A DNA stretch of 64,000 nucleotides. It comes from an uncultured Eubacteriales bacterium. GTDB lineage: Bacteria; Bacillota; Clostridia; Oscillospirales; Acutalibacteraceae. The stretch is taken from positions 62,001-126,000 of the forward strand of contig CAKSHJ010000002.1 of the NCBI GenBank assembly GCA_934457095.1. The letters run 5' to 3'. Shown piece by piece: positions 17,657-26,210 of the stretch (position 1 is its first letter; the number at the start of each line of letters is the position of its first letter). Below the pieces are notes generated by a model. The model searched no databases and was not told where the DNA came from. It saw nothing but the letters and a program-made list of their open reading frames with translations. Both the position numbers and the translations under genes were made by a program.

Positions 17657-18970
17657 TTATTGCTCGCTGTCACGGAACACCACATCCTGTCCCTCCAAAA
17701 TTTGATTTGTGGTTCTCATGGCGCACATTTTGCCGCACATCGAACACGAGTGCATATCGGCAGGGGGGGCGCTTTCGAAATATTTGCGCGGTTTGTCCTT
17801 GTCAATAGCCAGAGAAAACATTTCCTCCCAGTCAATACGCCGCCGGGCATCGCTCATTTTGTTGTCAATTTCTCTTGCATGCGGCACGCCCTTTGCAATG
17901 TCCGCCGCGTGCGCCGCAATTTTAGAGGCCACAATGCCCTCCTTGACATCGTCCAAATCCGGCAGGCGCAAATGCTCGGCAGGCGTTACATAGCACAAAA
18001 AATCTGCGCCGTAGGTTGCCGCAATTGCACCGCCGATGGCCGAGGTAATGTGGTCGTAGCCCGGTGCGATGTCGGTAACCAGCGGCCCTAATACATAAAA
18101 CGGAGCGCCGTGACACAGTCGTTTTTGTATTGCCATATTTGCCGCGATTTCGTTGATTGCCATATGTCCCGGTCCTTCCACCATAACCTGTACATCTTTT
18201 TCCCAGGCGCGGGTTGTCAGGTTGCCCAGCTCAATCAATTCGCTGAGCTGTCCGGCATCGCTGCTGTCGTGAATACTGCCCGGACGAAGAGCGTCCCCAA
18301 GACTGATGGTCACATCATATTCCCGCAAGATTTCCAGTACCTCGTCGTAATATTCAAAAAACGGGTTCTCATTGCCGGTCATTTCCATCCACGCAAATAA
18401 AAGCGAACCGCCTCTGGAAACAATATTGGTCAGGCGTTTGGTGCGTTTAAAGCATTCCACCGCGCGCTTGTTGATACCCGCGTGAATCGTCATAAAATCA
18501 ACGCCCTCTTGTGCGTGCGCCTGTACCACCTGCAAGAAATCTTTGGCTTTTATGTCCATCAAATCCTTTTCCAAATAGCCGATTGCGTCATACATAGGCA
18601 CCGTGCCGATCATGGCGGGTGAGTAGTCAATCAGCTCTTTGCGGAAGGTATGGGTTTTGCCGTAGTTACTTAAATCCATAATCGCCTCGGCACCAAAGTC
18701 TACGGCCAGCTTTACCTTGTTCATTTCATTGGTATAGTCAATGCAGTCGCCCGAAATGCCCAAATTTACATTGATTTTGGTGCGCAGACCCTCTCCGATG
18801 CCTTCGGCGCTGAGCGAGGTATGCCGAATATTTGCCGGTATGGCGACTCTGCCGCTTGCTACCAGCTCCATGAGCTTTTGCTCGTCCATATATTCTTTTC
18901 CGGCTACGGTTTTCATTTCTTTTGTTATGATGCCTTGTTTGGCAGCATCCATTTGCGTTTTATATTGCAT
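17657..18970 (-). CDS. thiC: Phosphomethylpyrimidine synthase (radical SAM)
   Basis: It rearranges aminoimidazole ribotide into hydroxymethylpyrimidine phosphate. The 437-residue protein is the short form lacking the N-terminal domain of proteobacterial ThiC. It has the hallmark C-terminal cluster motif in HSCSMCGKMCA (about residue 415), which binds the 4Fe-4S cluster, and conserved SLGDALRPGSIHD and VEGPGHMAINEI. The second ATG (18970) is chosen because AAAGGAG is 7 bases upstream of it but too close to the first ATG (18976). The start lies inside the 3' end of thiD. Confidence 0.95.
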   Translation of the reverse strand: MQYKTQMDAAKQGIITKEMKTVAGKEYMDEQKLMELVASGRVAIPANIRHTSLSAEGIGEGLRTKINVNLGISGDCIDYTNEMNKVKLAVDFGAEAIMDLSNYGKTHTFRKELIDYSPAMIGTVPMYDAIGYLEKDLMDIKAKDFLQVVQAHAQEGVDFMTIHAGINKRAVECFKRTKRLTNIVSRGGSLLFAWMEMTGNENPFFEYYDEVLEILREYDVTISLGDALRPGSIHDSSDAGQLSELIELGNLTTRAWEKDVQVMVEGPGHMAINEIAANMAIQKRLCHGAPFYVLGPLVTDIAPGYDHITSAIGGAIAATYGADFLCYVTPAEHLRLPDLDDVKEGIVASKIAAHAADIAKGVPHAREIDNKMSDARRRIDWEEMFSLAIDKDKPRKYFESAPPADMHSCSMCGKMCAMRTTNQILEGQDVVFRDSEQ

Positions 18971-19787
18971 GTTCATTCTCCTTTATCGTCAATCCGTTTT
19001 GATATAGGTCGTAAAAGTGGTGCGTAGGGCCGTGGCCTTTTCCGATTTCCAGACTGTGAGCAATTGCCGCGGTGATATAGGCTTTGGCCAGTTTTACCGC
19101 ATCAGGCAGGGCATAGCCCAGCGCCAAATTTGCCGCAATCGCTGAGGAAAAGGTACACCCCGTGCCATGGGTATTTTTGCTGTCTATGCGTTTTGCCGTA
19201 AATACCATGAATGATTTGCCGTCATACAGTAAATCGTCTGCGGCTTCTTGATTGTTTAAATGCCCGCCTTTTATGAGTACATGTTTTGCGCCCATGCGGT
19301 GTATTTTTACAGCTGCCTGTTTGCGGTCCTGCTCAGTCAGCAATTGCAGTCCGGTAATTATTTGTGCTTCCGGTATATTCGGTGTGAGCACATAAGCCAG
19401 CGGTATGATTTCGGTAATCAATGTTTGCAGCGCCTGCGGCTGCATGAGCGCACAGCCGCCTTTTGCTATCATAACAGGGTCAATTACCGTGAATTGCGGT
19501 TGGTAATGCTTTAGCATTTTACTTACTGACAACATACTCTCTGAGGAAGAAAGCATACCCACTTTTACCGCGTGTACTTCTATATCTGAAAACACGGCTT
19601 CTATTTGCTGTTCAATCATTTTGGGTGAAATGTCCTGAATGTCCAGCACTTTGCAGGTATTTTCCGCTACCACCGAAACCACGGCGCTCATACCGTAGAC
19701 CCCATGTGCGGCAAAGGTCTTTAAATCGGCCTGTAAGCCGGCGCCGCCGCTGCAATCCGAACCGGCAATGGTCAATGCATGCTTCAA
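18960..19787 (-). CDS. thiD: Hydroxymethylpyrimidine/phosphomethylpyrimidine kinase
   Basis: It phosphorylates HMP and then HMP phosphate for thiamine assembly. It is a ribokinase-fold protein: ALTIAGSDCSGGAGLQADLKTF at the N-terminus is the HMP site, DPVMIAKGG and TPNIPEAQ are mid-protein, and KNTHGTGCTFSSAIAANLA carries the anion hole and catalytic Asp region, here with H-G-T-G-C. I choose the TTG at 19787 (275 residues) because AAAGGAGGG is 6 bases upstream and the protein then begins exactly at the family start. It is the first gene after the TPP riboswitch. Confidence 0.94.
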   Translation of the reverse strand: MKHALTIAGSDCSGGAGLQADLKTFAAHGVYGMSAVVSVVAENTCKVLDIQDISPKMIEQQIEAVFSDIEVHAVKVGMLSSSESMLSVSKMLKHYQPQFTVIDPVMIAKGGCALMQPQALQTLITEIIPLAYVLTPNIPEAQIITGLQLLTEQDRKQAAVKIHRMGAKHVLIKGGHLNNQEAADDLLYDGKSFMVFTAKRIDSKNTHGTGCTFSSAIAANLALGYALPDAVKLAKAYITAAIAHSLEIGKGHGPTHHFYDLYQNGLTIKENEHAI

Positions 19788-19810
19788 AGTATTCCCTCCT
19801 TTTGTGCGAT

Positions 19811-19843
19811 AAAAAAACTGCCTGCTTACAAAACAGGCAGAAA
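19811..19843 (-). terminator. Riboswitch expression-platform terminator
   Basis: CTGCCTG (19834-19840 on minus) pairs with CAGGCAG (19818-19824) and is followed by seven U residues. It lies between the TPP aptamer and thiD, so TPP binding should cause early termination. Confidence 0.85.
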
Positions 19844-19865
19844 ATCCATGGCGATTTGCTATGTA

Positions 19866-19946
19866 TTGTCTCCCTACTACGGTGTTAACCGACAGGTTCA
19901 AAGGGTCAGGTTTTACCTTCTCAACTTTTATAAGTTCCCCTGCAAT
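19866..19946 (-). promoter_or_regulatory. TPP riboswitch aptamer (THI element)
   Basis: On the minus strand the conserved blocks appear in order: AGGGG, GTTGAGA, ACCTGACCCTTTGAACCTG, GGTTAACACC and GTAGGGAG. These are the P2/P4 junction sequences of the thiamine pyrophosphate aptamer. It precedes thiD-thiC-thiE and the HAD gene. Confidence 0.95.
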
Positions 19947-19954
19947 TTATGGTT

Positions 19955-19983
19955 ATTATACCACGGAAAAACTCGAAAGTAAA
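19955..19983 (-). promoter_or_regulatory. Promoter of the thiamine operon
   Basis: On the minus strand, TTTACT (19978-19983) and TATAAT (19955-19960) are 17 bp apart, just upstream of the riboswitch. Confidence 0.7.
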
Positions 19984-20027
19984 TGTGCTTGCTTAAATTT
20001 TCTTTCCTCTTTATACGGAGGTAAAAA

Positions 20028-20070
20028 TAAAAAACCGCTGCTCTGAAAACAGAGCCGCAGCTTTTTTATG
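20028..20070 (-). terminator. Terminator after the Cys-rich mini-gene
   Basis: A GC-rich stem (about 11 pairs with one mismatch, loop of four) with A/T runs on both sides lies 20 bp after the small minus-strand gene. Confidence 0.65.
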
Positions 20071-20086
20071 GAATCGAAAAAGTGGG

Positions 20087-20215
20087 TTAGCAGCCGCAGC
20101 CACAACCGTTGTCGTTGCTATTGTTGCCGCAACCACCGCAGCAGCAAAGCAAAATTAAGATAATGATAATCCAAGAGCAGTTATTGCCACCGAATACATT
20201 AGAATTACAACACAT
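20087..20215 (-). CDS. 42-residue Cys/Gly/Asn-rich small protein (YjcZ/spore-coat-like)
   Basis: A tiny gene with 11 cysteines in 42 residues: an N-terminal CCNSN start, a short hydrophobic core CSWIIIILILLCCC (residues 13-26), then a GGCGNN tail ending GCGCGC. The ATG at 20215 is preceded on the minus strand by AAGGAGGAAAC, and a terminator follows. Similar small cysteine- and glycine-rich membrane proteins are common in sporulating Firmicutes (YjcZ-like, chorion-like), which suggests a spore-coat or sporulation role; this is inference. The base pattern is clearly coding and not shared with neighbours. Confidence 0.75.
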   Translation of the reverse strand: MCCNSNVFGGNNCSWIIIILILLCCCGGCGNNSNDNGCGCGC

Positions 20216-20427
20216 AATAAGTTTCCTCCTTGTTTGTTTTATACTCCATATTATTACGTCGGGCAAAAAGGTGTTCCTGATTTGTAAGTTTTCTTTTATG
20301 TATGGAAAATATATTTGATAAAACTTAAAAACAAAAGAAATATTAAGATAATATTAGAAAATTAAAGTTTTATAAAGATAATTTTATTTTTTGGTGAAAT
20401 ATAGTGGAATTTTATTTAAAATAGGTA

Positions 20428-20455
20428 TTGCGAATTATTTATAAAGTGGTATAAT
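20428..20455 (+). promoter_or_regulatory. Promoter of the ctsR-clpC operon
   Basis: TTGCGA (20428-20433) and TATAAT (20450-20455), spacer 16 bp, with AT-rich DNA upstream (20240-20420), which holds no other feature that I can see. Confidence 0.75.
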
Positions 20456-20463
20456 AAACTAAA

Positions 20464-20486
20464 GGTTAAAGAAAGTCAAAGTCAAA
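20464..20486 (+). promoter_or_regulatory. CtsR operator
   Basis: Tandem heptads GGTTAAA-gaa-AGTCAAA, followed directly by GTCAAA, match the known CtsR box (GGTCAAA repeated with a 3-bp gap). It lies at the transcription start, so CtsR bound here blocks its own operon until heat or thiol stress. Confidence 0.88.
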
Positions 20487-20510
20487 CACTGGAAAAGATG
20501 TGAGTACCAA

Positions 20511-20963
20511 ATGAGAATCAGCGACTATGTTGCCAATTATATTTTAGATTTACTGGAGGGTGCCGAAGATGAAAGTATAGAAATTAAACGCAACGAATTG
20601 GCCGGTGCCATAGGGTGTGTGCCAAGTCAAATCAATTATGTGATTACCTCGCGGTTTACGCCCGAACAGGGCTATATTGTGGAAAGTCGGCGCGGCGGCG
20701 GCGGTTATATTCGTATTACACGCATACGATATACCAAGGAGTCTTATATTATGCATGTGATGCATCATATCGGAGACACGCTTGATACCGCAACCGCAAC
20801 CGGTATTTTAAATGCTTTGGCGCAAAAGCAGGCTGTGGCGCCCAATGTTCTAAAGGCTATGGCGGCGGCTGTTTCCAATCAGGCATATTCCGTTATTCCG
20901 CAAGTGAAACGCGACAATCTGCGAGCTTCTGTGTTTAAAAACATGCTCATTACGCAACTATAA
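20511..20963 (+). CDS. ctsR: Transcriptional repressor CtsR
   Basis: It represses class III heat-shock genes and is inactivated by heat and by McsB/ClpC. The 150-residue protein begins MRISDYVANYILDLL, has the winged helix (NELAGAIGCVPSQINYVITSRF) with the glycine-rich wing RRGGGGYIRITRI that acts as thermosensor, and a C-terminal four-helix domain. It is first in the operon with mcsA, mcsB and clpC, and its operator is in its own promoter. The ribosome site is weak. Confidence 0.95.
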   Translation: MRISDYVANYILDLLEGAEDESIEIKRNELAGAIGCVPSQINYVITSRFTPEQGYIVESRRGGGGYIRITRIRYTKESYIMHVMHHIGDTLDTATATGILNALAQKQAVAPNVLKAMAAAVSNQAYSVIPQVKRDNLRASVFKNMLITQL

Positions 20964-20980
20964 TAAAGGGGGAATTTTTT

Positions 20981-21532
20981 ATGCTGTGTCAATCCTGTGG
21001 TAAGCATCCGGCTACCACGCATATTAAAAGTATTATTAACGGTGCGCTCAGCGAGCACGCTTTGTGTACTGAATGCGCACAAAAAATGGGATATGGCAGC
21101 GCATTTTTCCAAAATACCGCTTTAGACCAGCTGTTCAGCAGCTTTTTTGGCGGTGGCCATTATCGCGAAAAGGATACCCGTCGTTGTTCGGTATGCGGCG
21201 CAAGTCTTTCCGACATTTCCAATTCCGGTAAGGTGGGTTGTGCCGACTGCTATAAAACTTTTTTGCAGGAATTGACCCCATTTATTCAGCGTATGCACGG
21301 AAACACTCGGCATTGCGGTAAAATTCCTGCCGGAACCGCTTTGCAAACGGTAGAAAAACCAAAGGAAAAAAGTTTGCGGGAGCAATATACCGAACAGTTG
21401 CAGACGGCTATAGCCGAGCAAAATTTTGAACTGGCTGCAACTTTGCGAGATAAAATGAACAGCCTGCCGGAGCAGGCAAATACAACCGGCGGAGAAGGCG
21501 AGGTGAACGGCAATGGAGAAAAAATGGTTTGA
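20981..21532 (+). CDS. mcsA: McsA, activator of the protein arginine kinase
   Basis: A 183-residue metal-binding partner of McsB. It has four CxxC motifs (CQSC at 3, CTEC near 31, CSVC and CADC between residues 70 and 95) that bind zinc or other thiophilic metals, and a C-terminal UvrB/UvrC (UVR) helix pair (LREQYTEQLQTAIAEQNFE, near residue 132). GGGGGA precedes the ATG. Its last 20 bases overlap mcsB. It links stress sensing to McsB kinase activity and CtsR removal. Confidence 0.93.
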   Translation: MLCQSCGKHPATTHIKSIINGALSEHALCTECAQKMGYGSAFFQNTALDQLFSSFFGGGHYREKDTRRCSVCGASLSDISNSGKVGCADCYKTFLQELTPFIQRMHGNTRHCGKIPAGTALQTVEKPKEKSLREQYTEQLQTAIAEQNFELAATLRDKMNSLPEQANTTGGEGEVNGNGEKMV

Positions 21533-22535
21533 AAAAAGCGGCAAAGAGGGCGATGTTGTCATTAGCTCTCGGATTCGTTTGGCGCGTAATTTGCGGAATA
21601 TTCCGTTTCCCGTTCGCATGAACAAGCAGCAGAAACAGCAGATTCGCGATGAAATTGTGCAGGCGGCAAGACAAAGTACCGACCCGCTTTTGCGTAATCT
21701 TACCTATATCAATATGGAGCAGGTGGAGAAAACCAAGGCGGTTTCTATGGTGGAAAACCATTTGGTCAGTCCCGATTTTATTGCAAATCCGGTCGGACGC
21801 GGACTACTGGTTTCTAAGGACAACAGCATTGCCGTGATGCTCAATGAGGAGGACCATTTGCGCATACAGGTGATGCAGGAGGGCATGGATTTGAGCAGCG
21901 TTTATGTGCTGGCAGACCAAATTGATACCGCTTTTAACAGCAGCTTGCATTTTGCTTTTGACAACGAGCTTGGTTATTTGACGCAGTGTCCTACCAATTT
22001 GGGTACGGGTATGCGTGCTTCCTTTATGCTGCATTTGCCGGCTCTGCAACAAAACGGCGTGATTAAACGCATTTCGGATAATCTATCGAAATTAGGGCTG
22101 ACATTGCGGGGCACTTACGGAGAAGGTACCGAACCGGTGGGCGCGTTGTATCAGCTTTCCAATCAGGTTACGCTGGGATTGAGTGAGAAAGAGGCCATTG
22201 AAAATTTGGAGCGGGTGGTATTGCAATTGGTGCAGGAGGAGCGCAATATGCGAAAAAGTCTGCTGGAAAATATACAGCAGCAAGATACCGTTTCGCGTTC
22301 TTTGGGTATTTTAAAAAGCGCCAAAATTTTAAGCAGCGAGGAATTTATGAAATTGCTCTCGAATGTGCGCTTGGGTGTAGCCTGCGGTCTTTTCACCGGC
22401 ATTTCCTATGATACTTTAAACCAATTGATGGTCAAAACGCAGCCGGCAACGATGATGGTTATGCAGAATAAACAGCTTTCCGCGCAGGAGCGGGATATAC
22501 AGCGGGCGCAAATGGCCGCGCAGGCATTTTGTTAA
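21513..22535 (+). CDS. mcsB: Protein-arginine kinase McsB
   Basis: It phosphorylates arginines on CtsR and misfolded proteins, tagging them for ClpCP. The 340-residue protein belongs to the phosphagen kinase fold: SSRIRLARNLRNIPFP near residue 16 binds nucleotide phosphate, NELGYLTQCPTNLGTGMRAS near residue 150 contains the catalytic loop with the conserved cysteine, and the C-terminal phosphoarginine-binding region is present. It overlaps mcsA by 20 bp, typical of this operon. Confidence 0.95.
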   Translation: MEKKWFEKSGKEGDVVISSRIRLARNLRNIPFPVRMNKQQKQQIRDEIVQAARQSTDPLLRNLTYINMEQVEKTKAVSMVENHLVSPDFIANPVGRGLLVSKDNSIAVMLNEEDHLRIQVMQEGMDLSSVYVLADQIDTAFNSSLHFAFDNELGYLTQCPTNLGTGMRASFMLHLPALQQNGVIKRISDNLSKLGLTLRGTYGEGTEPVGALYQLSNQVTLGLSEKEAIENLERVVLQLVQEERNMRKSLLENIQQQDTVSRSLGILKSAKILSSEEFMKLLSNVRLGVACGLFTGISYDTLNQLMVKTQPATMMVMQNKQLSAQERDIQRAQMAAQAFC

Positions 22536-22575
22536 TACTGCAAACAAATTTTAAACGGAAAATACAGGGGGAATC

Positions 22576-25053
22576 ATGATGTATAGATTCGACGGATTTA
22601 CGGAAAAAGCAAATAATGCGTTAAATTTGGCGCTGAACTGCGCACAGGAAATGGGTCACACCTACATTGGCAGCGAGCATATTATTTTAGGGTTACTGCG
22701 GGAGAATTCCGGCGTTGCGGCCGAAGTACTGGATAAATTGGGCGTTACGCAGGAGGATTATATGCAATGTATGCGCGAGAAAATCGGGACGGGCAGCCCT
22801 ACTGAGTTGACCTTGGACGATTTTACGCCGCGCAGTAAGCGTATTTTGCAAATTGCGGTAATGGAGGCAGCCAGACTCAAGCACAATTATGTGGGCACCG
22901 AACATTTGCTGCTGGCGGTATTGGAGGAGGGCGATAGCTACGGCGTGCGCTTTTTGAAAATGCTGGATGTGCGGCCGGACGATATTATTGAGGAAATTCG
23001 CAATGCATTAATCGGGGGCGAGCAGGACGACCACGCAGGTGCGGTGCAGCCCGGAGCAAAAGGCAAGGGTAAAACAAAAACCTTGGAGCAATTTGGCAGA
23101 GATTTGACTGCGCTTGCGCAAAAGGGGCAAATTGACCCCGTGATTGGCAGACAGGTGGAAATTGAGCGTGTGATTCAGATTTTGACCAGAAGAACCAAAA
23201 ATAACCCGTGTCTGATTGGCGAGCCAGGCGTTGGTAAAACTGCTGTGGCAGAGGGTCTTGCGCTGAAAATTGTGCAGGGACAGGTGCCCGAATTGCTGAA
23301 AAACAAGCGTATTTTTGCGCTGGATTTGACCGGTATGGTGGCAGGCGCAAAATATCGCGGCGATTTTGAGGAGCGCATCAAAGCGGTCATGGAGGAAGTC
23401 AAAAACAGCGGCGATATCATTCTGTTTATTGACGAAATTCATACCATTATCGGTGCGGGCGCTGCCGAGGGCTCGGCAGACGCTGCCAACATTCTCAAGC
23501 CCTCCATGGCGCGCGGAGAATTCCAGCTTATTGGCGCAACTACCTTGGAGGAATACCGCAAGCACATTGAAAAGGACGCCGCTTTGGAGCGGAGATTTCA
23601 GCCGGTGCTGGTGGGCGAGCCTACCGAAGAAGAGGCTGTGCAAATTTTGAAAGGCGTGCGCGACAAATATGAAGCGCACCATAAGGTGAAGATTACCGAT
23701 GAGGCCATTGATGCCGCGGTAAAATTGTCTTCGCGCTATATTGCCGACCGCTTTTTGCCCGACAAGGCAATCGATTTGATTGATGAAGCGGCCTCAAGAG
23801 TGCGTTTGCGCGCCTTTACCGAGCCGGGCGATATACAGGATATGGAAAAGCGTATTAAGCAGCTGGAGCAAGAAAAAGCCGCCGCTGTGAATACTCAGGA
23901 TTTTGAGGGCGCTGCCGCCATTCGTGACGAGGAAAAGCAGCTCAGAGAGCGTCTTACGCAGGAAAAAGAGGCGTGGCAGGAGAAAAAGGCCATTGGCAAC
24001 GGCGAGGTTACGCCGCAGGATATTGCCAATATTGTTTCCACATGGACGGGTGTGCCCGTGGTGCAACTGACCGAGGAGGAAAGCGAGCGGCTGCTCAAAT
24101 TGGAGGAGGTATTGCATAAGCGTGTAGTTGGCCAAGATGAAGCCGTGACGGCTGTGGCAAAGGCGATTCGCCGCGGCAGGGTAGGTCTTAAGGACCCCAA
24201 ACGCCCGATTGGTTCGTTTATTTTCCTTGGACCTACCGGAGTTGGTAAAACCGAGCTTTGCAAAACCTTGGCTGAGGCCATGTTTGGCGACGAAAACGCT
24301 ATGATTAGAATGGATATGTCCGAATATATGGAGAAGCACACGGTTTCTCGTTTGGTTGGTTCTCCTCCGGGCTATGTCGGCTATGACGAGGGTGGTCAAT
24401 TGACCGAAAAGGTGCGCAGAAAGCCGTATTCGGTGGTATTGTTTGATGAAATTGAAAAAGCTCACCCCGATGTATTTAATATGCTGCTGCAAATTTTGGA
24501 GGACGGTTGTTTGACTGATTCGCAGGGCAGAAAGGTGGACTTTAAAAATACGGTGATTATCATGACCTCGAATGTTGGCGCAAGACTGATTACCGACAGC
24601 AAAGTAAATTTGGGTTTTAAAGGCGAGCAGGAGGACGAATTGAGCAAAGAGGCCGCTGTGGAAAAAGACCATGAGGATGTGCGCGGATTGGTGCTGGAGG
24701 AATTGAAAAAAATGTTCCGCCCGGAATTTTTGAACCGCGTGGATGATATTATTGTATTCCACAAGCTGACTGAGGCGAATATTCAAAAAATTGCCGCTTA
24801 TATGCTAGAAAGTTTGAAAACGCGTCTTGCCGGCTTGGACATTGCCGTGACCTTTACCGAGGGGGCGGTTGCCGGACTTGCAAAAGCAGGATTTGACCCG
24901 GTTTACGGTGCAAGACCGCTGCGTCGTGCGTTGCAATCGAAAATTGAGGATGAACTTTCCGAGCTGATGTTACAGGGAAAAATAGACAGTACTCACGGTG
25001 TGGTTTGCGACTATAAAGACGACGCGTTTACCTTTGAGGTGAAGCAGGCATAA
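22576..25053 (+). CDS. clpC: ATP-dependent Clp protease ATPase subunit ClpC
   Basis: A Hsp100 unfoldase that feeds phosphoarginine-tagged or adaptor-bound proteins to ClpP. The 825-residue architecture is standard: a double Clp_N domain (residues 3-145), AAA+ module 1 with GEPGVGKTA (about residue 215), a UVR-containing coiled-coil middle domain (about 420-480), AAA+ module 2 with GPTGVGKTEL (about 553) and a C-terminal ClpB_D2 domain. No ClpP gene is nearby, as usual. Start ATG 22576 or the adjacent 22579 cannot be separated. A terminator follows. Confidence 0.96.
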   Translation: MMYRFDGFTEKANNALNLALNCAQEMGHTYIGSEHIILGLLRENSGVAAEVLDKLGVTQEDYMQCMREKIGTGSPTELTLDDFTPRSKRILQIAVMEAARLKHNYVGTEHLLLAVLEEGDSYGVRFLKMLDVRPDDIIEEIRNALIGGEQDDHAGAVQPGAKGKGKTKTLEQFGRDLTALAQKGQIDPVIGRQVEIERVIQILTRRTKNNPCLIGEPGVGKTAVAEGLALKIVQGQVPELLKNKRIFALDLTGMVAGAKYRGDFEERIKAVMEEVKNSGDIILFIDEIHTIIGAGAAEGSADAANILKPSMARGEFQLIGATTLEEYRKHIEKDAALERRFQPVLVGEPTEEEAVQILKGVRDKYEAHHKVKITDEAIDAAVKLSSRYIADRFLPDKAIDLIDEAASRVRLRAFTEPGDIQDMEKRIKQLEQEKAAAVNTQDFEGAAAIRDEEKQLRERLTQEKEAWQEKKAIGNGEVTPQDIANIVSTWTGVPVVQLTEEESERLLKLEEVLHKRVVGQDEAVTAVAKAIRRGRVGLKDPKRPIGSFIFLGPTGVGKTELCKTLAEAMFGDENAMIRMDMSEYMEKHTVSRLVGSPPGYVGYDEGGQLTEKVRRKPYSVVLFDEIEKAHPDVFNMLLQILEDGCLTDSQGRKVDFKNTVIIMTSNVGARLITDSKVNLGFKGEQEDELSKEAAVEKDHEDVRGLVLEELKKMFRPEFLNRVDDIIVFHKLTEANIQKIAAYMLESLKTRLAGLDIAVTFTEGAVAGLAKAGFDPVYGARPLRRALQSKIEDELSELMLQGKIDSTHGVVCDYKDDAFTFEVKQA

Positions 25054-25092
25054 AAAATGCGCTCTGCGTTTTTGCAGGGCGCATGTCTTTTT
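25052..25092. terminator. Bidirectional terminator after clpC
   Basis: An 11-bp stem (25057-25067 with 25074-25084, one T-G pair) has an A run on the left and a T run on the right. It serves clpC and the converging S1 gene. Confidence 0.88.
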
Positions 25093-25102
25093 ACGGTAAA
25101 TT

Positions 25103-26023
25103 TTAAAATTCGGTTATCATACTTTTCTCGCAACAGAGCGGCGAATATACAAACCGGTCCATATGCTCTCCGCCGTAAAAATAATGTGGAGCCGCCGGTC
25201 GGTAACGGTATTCAAAGGTGTCTATGATAATCAGCTTGATTTTCATGCGGGAGGGAATGATATTTTTGATAAATACGCTTGCTTGCTGTCCCGGTAAAAC
25301 GCCCTCTTTGAGCTCTGCAAGGCCGGCTAGATTCGGGGTCAATTCCACAAATATGCCGTATGGCTCCACCGACCGCACAATGCCTGCAACAGTTTCTCCG
25401 GTTTGAAACGCCGCCGCATTTTCCTCCCAGGTGCCAAGCAATTCCTTATGCGTTAGGGTGATGCGGTCGCCCTCCAAGGACTTGACCGCAGCTTTGATGT
25501 CCATACCCACGCAGAAGCGTTCCTTAGGGTGGTCAATGCGCGAAATGGAAATGGAATCAATGGGCAGCAGAGACACAACTCCGCAGCCGATGTCCGCAAA
25601 AGCGCCGAAATTTTCCAGATGAGTGATCCGCGCATTGACAATGTCTCCGGGGATAAGCGCAGAAATAAATTCCGCTATACACCGTTCCTGAGCCTTTCGG
25701 CGGGAAAGTATGGCAACGGTAGTACCGTTTTCGTTTTTTTCAAAGCCGGTAATGATAAAACAAACCGGGCGATTTACCCGAGAAATGATTGCAATATCCC
25801 GAACGCTGCCTTCACGAATGCCAATGGCGCTGTCCTCTCTGGGAATGATGCCCTTGATACAGCCAAGGTCTACAATTAAATTGTGGGCGCTGTCGCATAT
25901 CAATGCGCGGCCCTCTAAAATTTGTTCTTCGTGGCAGGCGTCAGCGAGGGTGGAGAGATTTGTCATTGCCGCCCTGTTTTCGGGTGTATCAATGATCCAA
26001 CCCTCAGGATAGTATAAGCTCAT
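25103..26023 (-). CDS. S1 RNA-binding domain protein (RpsA-like)
   Basis: A 306-residue cytoplasmic protein with three S1-type OB folds: about residues 38-100, 122-185 (GDIVNARITHLENFGAFADIG then SLLPI) and 207-270 (GETVAGIVRSVEPYGIFVEL). It probably binds mRNA or ribosomes; its exact partner is unknown. It resembles the short S1-like proteins of clostridia instead of proteobacterial RpsA with six domains. The ATG at 26023 has AAGGGAGG upstream; a longer frame adds 24 unlikely residues. Divergent from the cyclophilin gene. Confidence 0.85.
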   Translation of the reverse strand: MSLYYPEGWIIDTPENRAAMTNLSTLADACHEEQILEGRALICDSAHNLIVDLGCIKGIIPREDSAIGIREGSVRDIAIISRVNRPVCFIITGFEKNENGTTVAILSRRKAQERCIAEFISALIPGDIVNARITHLENFGAFADIGCGVVSLLPIDSISISRIDHPKERFCVGMDIKAAVKSLEGDRITLTHKELLGTWEENAAAFQTGETVAGIVRSVEPYGIFVELTPNLAGLAELKEGVLPGQQASVFIKNIIPSRMKIKLIIIDTFEYRYRPAAPHYFYGGEHMDRFVYSPLCCEKSMITEF

Positions 26024-26135
26024 TTTATTAGCCTCCCTTTTTAATGTCCGAATCATGTATATGCGGCAAAAAGAGGGTTCATACGCAATGCGCAAAATTA
26101 TTTCCCGCAGAAGGTGCGATTTGTTTTACAGACAC

Positions 26136-26164
26136 TTGCATATTTTGCGGTTTTCCATTAAAAT
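26136..26164 (+). promoter_or_regulatory. Promoter of the cyclophilin lipoprotein gene
   Basis: TTGCAT (26136-26141) and TAAAAT (26159-26164), spacer 17 bp, 47 bp before the ATG. Confidence 0.55.
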
Positions 26165-26210
26165 AAGAATATCTTATGTCACAAGCAAATTTGAGAGAAA
26201 GGGTGTTTCT

